Notes under the pieces: generated by a model
The model's database searches: none
The model's input: only the letters and a program-made list of their open reading frames with translations
Told to the model about the DNA's origin: nothing
From: Protopterus annectens
Taxonomy: Eukaryota; Chordata; Ceratodontiformes; Protopteridae
Length of the DNA stretch: 64,000 nt
Reading direction: 5' to 3'
NCBI RefSeq assembly: GCF_019279795.1
Contig: NC_056750.1
Coordinates: 823,343,830-823,407,829 of the forward strand
Shown: positions 10,873 through 20,100 of the stretch, in pieces
Layout of the letters: every line of letters starts with the position of its first letter
How positions within the stretch are numbered: the stretch's first letter is position 1
Position numbers and translations under genes: made by a program

Positions 10873-12575
10873 TGGGATTTTTTAAGGTGTATTGGTCCTG
10901 AACTTTATGATGAAGATTTATTATTCATTACCATTGATGTCGTGGACCTATTTACATGCATTCCACATAATGAGGGTCTTACTATGTTTGAAGAAATGGT
11001 TTACAAAAATACCAAGTTAACACAAGCTGAAAAATGTACCATTACTGGTTTAGTTGACACAGTAATGAGATACAATTTTTTTACCTTCCAAGGTGAATTT
11101 TATCAACAAATTCAGGGTACAGCAATGGGCGCAGCTTGTGGGCCCATATATGCTGATATTGTCCTAATGAAATGGGAAGAAGACTATATAATTAATTCTA
11201 GTTACAAAGAATATTGGTCTTTGTACCGTCGTTTTCTCGACGACATAGTCATTTTGGACAGCAGGAGTTGATAGATTCAATGAATTTTTTGATTATATAA
11301 ATAATTCCACCAGTTTCTTAAAATTTACTTATTCTCTTTCAAAAGAAAAATTGCAATATCTAGATGTAGAAATATATAAGAATGGAAGAGATTTTGAAAC
11401 CAAGATTTATAGAAAGAAAACCTTTTGTAACTCCTTTCTTCACTTCACTAGTGCACACCCCTCACACTGCAAGAAAAACATTGTCAAAGGGCAGTTTGTG
11501 AGGGGTAGTAGAATGACCAGCACTAGTGAAGATTTTTTTATTGAATGCAATCTATTAAGTAAAATGTTTGAGGAAAGGGGTTATCCAAAGGAATTTATAA
11601 TTAAATTGAGAGCTGAAGTGGAATTGAGAAGGCAGTCTAAGTTTCAGCCAATAAAAGGACAAAGAATTATTAATAATATTATAGAAAACGAGACCATTAA
11701 AATTGACAATGACCCAAGATATGAACAGGCATTAATTATGGAATACAATGTGTCTAATATGAGGGTCAGTGATTTATTTAGAAACGAATGGACTAGATTC
11801 GTAGCTTTATCAGACATAAATGGTATGAATAATTTAACTACAAAAATTGTATATAGAAACGCTAGGTCTATTAAGAATATATTAGAATCTCAAGTTAGAT
11901 GTAACGCAACAAATAAGGGAATGGAAGGCCAAAAAAGGAAAGGTAGTTACAAGTGTGGCCATTGTAACCAATGTGACTACATGTCAAATGTTGCTGAGAT
12001 TATTATTCCTAGCAGGAATAATAAAATTATAAGAAGTAACGGTTTCTTTAATTGTGAGACAAAGGGTGTAGTCTATTTAAGCATTTGTAAAAAATGCAAT
12101 TCCTTCTATATAGGAAAAACTGAACGAGTCTTGAGGAGGAGAATATACGAACATTATTATGAGATCTCTAAGGCGAAAGATACAAACGCCTTATATAGAC
12201 ATACTAAAGAGTGCAAAGAGGCATTTTTTGAATTTTTTGTAATTGAACAGGTGAAAAAAGATTTAAGAGGGGGCTTATGGGAGGAAAGATTGGCCTATAG
12301 GGAACTATGGTGGCAGATATATCTTAATGCCACCAGAAAACCTGGTTTAAACGAAAGTGTATCCATAGTTCCAGTACTTAAAATGAAAGCTGCAGATATT
12401 TAAAAGAAATATTTTCTGTAGCTTGCAATTTATAGAATGGCCAATAGATGGTGATATTTGCTTAATAAACAGACACTGCATTGAATCTGAACAGTAACTT
12501 CCAAAAACAAGTGTTTCCTTCACATGAATTCATTAAGATTTATTATATTGTATTGTAACTGATTTTATGAAATAG
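10873..12575 (+). mobile_element. PLE2 copy b: 5'-truncated, plus strand
   Basis: Starts abruptly inside the RT domain (ATGGGATTTTTTAAGG, matching the middle of copies a and c) directly next to the outer end of copy a, in opposite orientation. It runs through the rest of RT and GIY-YIG to the 3' UTR and then into the pLTR shared with copy c. Such truncated head-to-head or head-to-tail partner copies are typical of Penelope-like insertions. Confidence 0.9.
10912..12403 (+). pseudogene. PLE2b ORF2 fragment with complete GIY-YIG C terminus
   Basis: RT part from about 10912 with GTAMGAACGP and FLDDIVI. A 2-T deletion near 11256 (ATTTTGGAC against ATTTTTTGGAC) shifts the frame just after the catalytic DD. 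From 11351 a 350-codon frame is open to the natural end. It has CGHCNQCDYM, GVVYLSICKKCNSFYIGKT, RRRIYEHYYEISKAKDTNAL and the C-terminal ELWWQIYLNATRKPGLNE, finishing KAADI. Unlike copies a and c it lacks the stop after KEAFF, so it shows what the complete C terminus looks like. Confidence 0.88.
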
Positions 12576-12987
12576 TATTTATTAAATTCAAAGGTATCAT
12601 AAATTTATTTTTAAACATATTTTATTAGAATACTATAAGTAATAGAGTTGTTTTTAACATGTGTTTAGTGGATTTTAATATTTATGAGAATCAATTCATT
12701 GATTGGTTGCTTCAAAGATGCACTGTGATAGATTGGTTAATTTTGAAAGTTTTTTTATTATTTAAAGCTCTAATTGATTCTAAATGACCTTATCTGATGA
12801 AGTCATTGATGAAAGACGAAAACGCAATTTTTATCAAGAGCGTTAAATCTTTTTGTACTGGGATTATTTCTGTTTGTCCGTTTTTTTGTGTCATTAAATC
12901 GTGGAATTGTGGAACCTTGCTGGTGTTCATGCCTTCGATTTGGTTACAGAGGATTTATCTGGTTTTGGTTGTTTGTTCCTGTCTTAC
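12576..12987 (+). repeat. PLE2 pLTR between copies b and c
   Basis: About 412 bp, the plus-strand match of the two pLTRs of copy a. It serves as the 3' end of copy b and the 5' end of copy c, as expected for a head-to-tail PLE tandem. Confidence 0.9.
12789..12851 (+). ncRNA. Hammerhead-ribozyme-like motif (PLE2b/c junction)
   Basis: TATCTGATGA, extra A, GTC/GAC stem II, GAAA, AACGC/GCGTT stem III, then AAATC. Identical core to the copies at 6408, 10598 and 16992. Confidence 0.65.
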
Positions 12988-13008
12988 TAGTCTTGTTGTG
13001 CTTGCCGG

Positions 13009-14137
13009 ATGGAAGGCAGAACACCGAAAGAAGAGATGGGGGAATCACGGAGATTGATAGGTCAACTGACTCAGCTGATTGACCTATTGACGCCGCTTTG
13101 CCAGACGTTTCATCGGAAGCAAGGAGAAGAGGGTTCAAGTGTGCAGGAATGGACCGAATGGTCAAGGGGAGCCAAACCAAAAAGAAAACGCCGTAACAGT
13201 GGAAATGTACATCGTGAGCGTGTAGGAGAAGAACCGAACGGTGAGACATTTAATCCGGCTCAGACGCCAATGTTGTTGGCGCAAACTGACACTGTTAATA
13301 TATCACCCTCTTTACTGGCTGAAATGCGCAAAACTCCGGATAACCCCACAAGAAGTTGTAGCAGCAAAGGTACTGTTAATAATTCTTTCCACTCTTCGTG
13401 GAAAAGTAACTGCATTAATGACTGGTTAAAAAAGCCTTTCAACATTGAATTTAAAAACGGACAAAAGCAGACTTCTGCCGACGGCATTAGTTACTACAAT
13501 AAATTAGATAAATTGTACAAACTTATGATGAAATTTAAGACTTTAACTGTGGAAAATGAATATTTAACAGAGTGCATCAATAGAAAAGTGGTACCCAAGG
13601 GTCTTAGAATATTTAAATATCCCAACAATGTTATAGGGGGGTCATTTTTTCATCATGAATTGTTAAAAGTTTTTAACCAATGTGGAATTGAAATTTTAAA
13701 ATTAATTATTCAGGAGAATAATAGAGTGCAAGATTTATTGCAGAATGAAATAGAAATATTAGATTTATGTGTTAAAGAAGACCTTATTTTTTCAAATTAG
13801 GGAGGAAAGGGACAAGTATTACAAAATCAAGGATGATATTGAGTGGAAATGCAGTGAAATTATTGAAAGGAAAATTAGTAAGTTGAAGAGAGACTTACAT
13901 GAATATGAAAATAATATCCATTACCCAAAGCCGCCCTTTAAGAGAAATGACACTAATCAGCAATATGGTGACCCACCCTTTGTAGAACATGAAGATGATG
14001 GTAAAGGAAGGACATACTTGGATTACGATGATGAATTTCCCCCTTTAAGGAGAGATTCCTACAAATCCTATAACAAACAGGAAGGATATCAAAATTTTCA
14101 AAAAAGGGGGGGGAGAAGGGGGAGGGGGAGGTATTAG
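13009..14137 (+). pseudogene. PLE2c ORF1, frameshifted
   Basis: Same product as the intact ORF1 of copy a. The first 263 codons match (13009-13800). An extra T in the run at about 13787-13793 (CTTATTTTTTC against CTTATTTTTC) causes the shift, and the frame resumes at 13769-14137. The C-terminal Arg/Gly tail is longer here (RGGRRGRGRY) because of an insertion in the G-rich run. Confidence 0.85.
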
Positions 14138-14152
14138 AAGAAATACACCCAA

Positions 14153-14326
14153 CCCCTATTAGCGAACAACATCAAAATGCTATACAAGTTAATGGTACTA
14201 CACATACCCTTGAAAACTTGGATGGGGGGGTACATCGAACCCCTATTAGCGAACAGCATTATAATGCAATTCAAGTCAAGGGTACTACATATACACTTGG
14301 AAACTTTACCATTTATAATTTTAGTA
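14153..14326 (+). repeat. 87-bp in-frame tandem duplication at the start of PLE2 ORF2
   Basis: Two units of 87 bp (29 codons), starting CCCCTATTAGCGAACA at 14153 and again at 14240. They encode TPISEQHQNAIQVNGTTHTL and TPISEQHYNAIQVKGTTYTL. The same pair is present in copy a (about 9147-9320, minus strand), so the duplication predates both copies. The two units differ at several sites, some silent. Confidence 0.85.
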
Positions 14327-16606
14327 GTACTATTCCTAACAAAATACACTTTCAGTTGTTAAGCAAAGGTTTTAAATTTATTCCAACAGTAAAAGGTGAA
14401 TTGGTTAACACCATTATAGATGTCAAGCTTTTTCTTAGGAAAATTAATTTTGGTATTTTGTTTGCCCCTATGAACTCCAATAAAGAGATTAATTTACCTC
14501 CTCAAGACTCGGTTCTAGTACGTAGAAGTACATACAACCCACCCTTGCATCCGCAAGTTAAAAATTTTGAAAATATGTTAGAAAATGAAATCAGACAAAT
14601 GTATGAAGGAAATGTAATGGAATTTAATCTTTCTAAGGAAGAAAAGGAGACATTGTATGAGTTAAAAAACAATAATGATCTGAGAGTAATGAAACCGGAC
14701 AAGGGTGGGGGTATTGTCTTTATGGACAATATTATATACGAAGGAAAGATGAGCTTTATATTAAACGATACGAGAAAATACACCCTAGTCTCACTTAATG
14801 AAATCAATCTAGCTTATTATAAAATTGATAACTTATTAAATAGTTATTTATATGAAGGTTCAATAGACAGAAAAACTTTTGAATACTTGTATGTGGAGAA
14901 GCCAAGAATACCAACAATATTTGGAATTCCTAAGGTCCACAAAAATTTGGAAGACCCGCCTCTGAGACCTATTGTCTCAGCGGCAGGGTCTAAGACACTC
15001 CCCATGGCAAAATATGTGGACCATAAGGTAAAACATATAAGCATTGAGAATACACACACACATTGAAAGATTCATGGGATTTTTTAAGGTGTATTGGTCC
15101 TGAACTTTATGATGAAGATTTATTATTCATTACCATTGATGTCGTGGACCTATTTACATGCATTCCACATAATGAGGGTCTTACTATGTTTGAAGAAATG
15201 GTTTACAAAAATACCAAGTTAACACAAGCTGAAAAATGTACCATTACTGGTTTAGTTGACACAGTAATGAGATACAATTTTTTTACCTTCCAAGGTGAAT
15301 TTTATCAACAAATTCAGGGTACAGCAATGGGCGCAGCTTGTGGGCCCATATATGCTGATATTGTCCTAATGAAATGGGAAGAAGACTATATAATTAATTC
15401 TAGTTACAAAGAATATTGGTCTTTGTACCGTCGTTTTCTCGACGACATAGTCATTTTTTGGACAGCAGGAGTTGATAGATTCAATGAATTTTTTGATTAT
15501 ATAAATAATTCCACCAGTTTCTTAAAATTTACTTATTCTCTTTCAAAAGAAAAATTGCAATATCTAGATGTAGAAATATATAAGAATGGAAGAGATTTTG
15601 AAACCAAGATTTATAGAAAGAAAACCTTTTGTAACTCCTTTCTTCACTTCACTAGTGCACACCCCTCACACTGCAAGAAAAACATTGTCAAAGGGCAGTT
15701 TGTGAGGGGTAGTAGAATGACCAGCACTAGTGAAGATTTTTTTATTGAATGCAATCTATTAAGTAAAATGTTTGAGGAAAGGGGTTATCCAAAGGAATTT
15801 ATAATTAAATTGAGAACTGAAGTGGAATTGGGAAGGCAGTCTAAGTTTCAGCCAATAAAAGGACAAAGAATTATTAATAATATTATAGAAAACGAGACCA
15901 TTAAAATTGACAATGACCCAAGATATGAACAGGCATTAATTATGGAATACAATGTGTCTAATATGAGGGTCAGTGATTTATTTAGAAACGAATGGACTAG
16001 ATTCGTAGCTTTATCAGACATAAATGGTATGAATAATTTAACTACAAAATTGTATATAGAAACGCTAGGTCTATTAAGAATATATTAGAATCTCAAGTTA
16101 GATGTAACGCAACAAATAAGGGAATGGAAGGCCAAAAAAGGAAAGGTAGTTACAAGTGTGGCCATTGTAACCAATGTGACTACATGTCAAATGTTGCTGA
16201 GATTATTATTCCTAGCAGGAATAATAAAATTATAAGAAGTAACGGTTTCTTTAATTGTGAGACAAAGGGTGTAGTCTATTTAAGCATTTGTAAAAAATGC
16301 AATTCCTTCTATATAGGAAAAACTGAACGAGTCTTGAGGAGGAGAATATACGAACATTATTATGAGATCTCTAAGGCGAAAGATACAAACGCCTTATATA
16401 GACATACTAAAGAGTGCAAAGAGGCATTTTTTTAATTTTTTGTAATTGAACAGGTGAAAAAAGATTTAAGAGGGGGCTTATGGGAGGAAAGATTGGCCTA
16501 TAGGGAACTATGGTGGCAGATATATCTTAATGCCACCAGAAAACCTGGTTTAAACGAAAGTGTATCCATAGTTCCAGTACTTAAAATGAAAGCTGCAGAT
16601 ATTTAA
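14218..16606 (+). pseudogene. PLE2c ORF2: RT plus GIY-YIG, three breaks
   Basis: Same domains as copy a: DKGGG, GIPKVHKN, GTAMGAACGP, FLDDIVIFW, CGHCNQCDYM, SFYIGKT. Break 1: one extra CA in a CA run at 15052-15062 shifts the frame before the palm motifs (frames 14218-15066 and 15063-16088). Break 2: loss of one A near 16050. Break 3: the same G-to-T stop after KEAFF as in copy a (about 16433). The C terminus continues untranslated to 16606. Breaks 1 and 2 are private to this copy. Confidence 0.88.
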
Positions 16607-16778
16607 AAGAAATATTTTCTGTAGCTTGCAATTTATAGAATGGCCAATAGATGGTGATATTTGCTTAATAAACAGACACTGCATTGAATCTGAACAGTAA
16701 CTTCCAAAAACAAGTGTTTCCTTCACATGAATTCATTAAGATTTATTATATTGTATTGTAACTGATTTTATGAAATAG

Positions 16779-17160
16779 TATTTATTAAATTCAAAGGTAT
16801 AATAAATTTATTTTTAAACATATTTTATTAGAATACTATAAGTAATAGAGTTGTTTTTAACATGTGTTTAGTGGATTTTAATATTTATGAGAATCAATTC
16901 ATTGATTGGTTGCTTCAAAGATGCACTGTGATAGATTGGTTAATTTTGAAAGTTTTTTTATTATTTAAAGCTCTAATTGATTCTAAATGACCTTATCTGA
17001 TGAAGTCATTGATGAAAGACGAAAACGCAATTTTTATCAAGAGCGTTAAATCTTTTTGTACTGGGATTATTTCTGTTTGTCCGTTTTTTTGTGTCATTAA
17101 ATCGTGGAATTGTGGAACCTTGCTGGTGTTCGTGCCTTCGATTTGGTTACAGAGGATTTA
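16779..17160 (+). repeat. PLE2c downstream pLTR (3' truncated)
   Basis: Third plus-strand-type copy of the pLTR, ending at the array junction. Confidence 0.88.
16992..17053 (+). ncRNA. Hammerhead-ribozyme-like motif (PLE2c, downstream)
   Basis: Same core and stems as the other PLE2 motifs: CTGATGA, extra A, GTC/GAC, GAAA, AACGC/GCGTT. Confidence 0.65.
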
Positions 17161-20100
17161 TCAAAATGTATTGTATTAGGGCGGCCTGTTGTGTGGATGT
17201 ATAGAGGGTGTTAGTGAAAATGTATTGTATTAGGGCGGCCTGTTGTGTGGATGTATAGAGGGTGTTAGTCAAAATGTATTGTATTAGGGCAGCCTGTTGT
17301 GTGGATGTATAGAAGGTGTTGGTGAAAATGTATTGTATTAGGGCGGCCTGTTGTGTGGATGTATAGAAGGTGTTAGTCAAAATGTGTTGTATTAGGGTGG
17401 CCTGTTGTGTGAATGTATATATGGTGTTGGTGAAAATGTATTGTATTAGGGTGGCCTGTTGTGTGCATGTATAGAGGGTGTTGGTGAAAATTTATTGTAT
17501 TAGGGTGGCCTGTTGTGTGTATGTATAGAAAGTGTTAGTCAAAAAGTGTTTTATAGGGTGGCCTGCTGTGTGGATGTATAAAAGGTGTAGTGAAAATGTG
17601 TTGTATTAGGCCGGCCTGTTGTGTGGATGTATAGAGGGTGTTAGTGAAAATGTATTGTATTAGGGCGGCCTGTTGTGTGGATGTATAGAGGGTGTTGGTG
17701 AAAATGTATTGTATTAGGGCAGCCTGTTGTGTGCATGTATAGAGGGTGATGGTGAAAATGTATTGTATTAGGATGGCCTGTTGTGTGGATGTATAGAAGC
17801 TGTAAGTCAAAATGTATTGTATTAGGGCGGCCTGTTGTGTGGATGTATTGAGGGTGTTAGTGAAAACGTATTGTATTAGGGTGGCCTGTTGTGTGGATAT
17901 ATAGAAGGTGTTAGTCAAAATGTATTGTATTATGGCGGCCTGTTGTGTGGATGAATAGAGGGTGTTAGTGAAAATGTATTGTATTAGGGCGGCCTGTTGT
18001 GTGGATGTATAGAGGGTGTTAGTCAAAATGTATTGTATTAGGGCAGCCTGTTGTGTGGATGTATAGAAGGTGTTTGTGAAAATGTATTGTATTAGGTCGG
18101 CCTGTTGTGTGGATGTATAGAGGGTGTTGGTGAAAATGTATTGTATTAGGGTGGCCTGTTGTGTGGATGTATAGAAGGTGTTAGTGAAAATGTATTGTAT
18201 TAGGGTGGCCTGTTGTGTGGATGTATAGAGGGTGTTGGTGAAAATGTATTGTATTAGGGCAGCCTGTTGTGTGGATGTATAGAAGGTGTTAGTCAAAAAG
18301 TGTTGTATTAGGGTGGCCTGTTGTGTGGATGTATAGAAGGTGTAGTGAAAATGTGTTGTATTAGGGTGGCCTGTTGTGTGGATGTATAGAGGGTGTTAGT
18401 AAAAATGTATTGTATTAGGGTGGACTGTTGTGTGGATGTATAGAGGGTGTTGGTGAAAATGTATTGTATTAGGGTGGCCTGTTGTGTGCATGTATAGAGG
18501 GTGTTGGTGAAAATGTATTTTATTAGGGCGGCCTGTTGTGTGGATGTATAGAAGGTGTTAGTCCAAATGTATTGTATTAGGGTGGCCTGTTGTGTGGATG
18601 TATAGAGGGTGTTAGTGAAAATGTATTGTATTAGGGTGGCTTGTTGTGTAGATGTATAGAAGGTGTTAGTCAAAATGTATTGTATTAGGGCGGCCTGTTG
18701 TGTGGATGTATAGAGGGTGTTAGTGAAAATGTATTGTATTAGGGTGGCTTGTTGTGTGGATGTATAGAAGATTTTAGTGAAAATGTATTGGATTAGGGCA
18801 GCCTGTTGTGTGGATGTATAGAGGGTGTTGGTGAAAATGTACTGTATTAGGGCGGCCTGTTGTGTGGATGTATAGAAGGTGTTAGTGAAAATGTGTTGTA
18901 TTAGGGCGGCCTGTTGTGTGGATGTATAGAGGGTGTTAGTGAAAATGTATTGTATTAAGGCGGCCTGTTGTGTGGATGTATAGAGGGTGTTGGTGAAAAT
19001 GTATTGTATTAGGGTGGCCTGTTGTGTGCATGTATAGAGGGTGTTGGTGAAAATGTATTATATTAGGGCGGCCTGTTGTGTGGATGTATAGAAGGTGTTA
19101 GTCGAAATGTATTGTATTGGGCGGCCTGTTGTGTGGATGTATAGAGGGGTTTAGTGAAAATGTATTGTATTAGGGCGGCCTGTTGTGTCGATGTATAGGA
19201 GGTGTTAGTCAAAATGTATTGTATTAGGGTGGCCTGTTGTGTGGATGTATAGAGGGTGTACGTCAAAATGTATTGTATTAGGGCAGCCTGTTGTGTGGAT
19301 GTATAGAAGGTGTTGGTGAAAATGTATTGTATTAGGGCGGCCTGTTGTGTGTATGTATAGAAGGTGTTAGTCAAAAAGTATTGTATTAGGGTAGCCTGTT
19401 GTGTGGATGTTTAGAAGGTGTAGTAAAAATGTGTTGTATTAGGGCGGCCTATTGTGTGGATGTATAGAGGGTGTTAGTGAAAATGTATTGTATTAGGGTG
19501 GCCTGTTGTGTGGATGTATTGAGCGTGTTGGTGAAAATGTATTGTATTAGGGCGGCCTGTTGTGTGCATGTATAGAGGGTGTTGGTGAAAATGTATTGTA
19601 TTAGGATGGCCTGTTGTGTGGATGTAGAGAAGGTGTAAGTCAAAATGTATTGTATTAGGGCGGCCTGTTGTGTGGATGAATAGAAGGTGTTGGTGAAAAT
19701 ACATTGTATTAGGGCGGCCTGTTGTGTGGATGTATAGAGGGTGTTGGTGAAAATGTATTGTATTAGGGCGGCCTGTTGTGTGGATGTATAGAAGGTGTTA
19801 GTGAAAATGTATTGTATTAGGGCGGCCTGTTGTGTGGATGTATAGAGGGTGTTGGTGAAAATGTATTGTATTAGGGCAGCCTGTTGTGTGGATGTATAGA
19901 AGTTGTTAGTGAAAATGTATTGTATTAGGGTGGCCTGTTGTGTGGATGTATAGAAGGTGTTAGTGAAAATGTATTGTATTAGGGCGGCCTGTTGTGTGGA
20001 TGTATAGAGGGTGTTAATGAAAATGTATTGTATTAGGGCAGCCTGTTGTGTGGATGTATGGAGGGTGTTGGTGAAAATGTATTGTATTAGGGGAGCCTGT

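Larger units (their letters stand above)
12988..17160 (+). mobile_element. PLE2 copy c: full-length, plus strand
   Basis: Mirror image of copy a: ORF1 (13009-14137), ORF2 (14218-16606) and a 3' pLTR (16779-17160). The 3' pLTR stops at GAGGATTTATC, about 27 bp short of the full pLTR end, and passes directly into array sequence. With its upstream pLTR it pairs with copy a over about 4.6 kb as an inverted repeat with a spacer of about 1.7 kb. Confidence 0.9.

Noticed and set aside
14086-14130. Classic -1 slippery heptamer A AAA AAG
   Set aside because: The bases are there, but in the ORF1 frame the codons are CAA AAA AGG, so the heptamer is out of register. Kept only as a hedged finding about the frame overlap.
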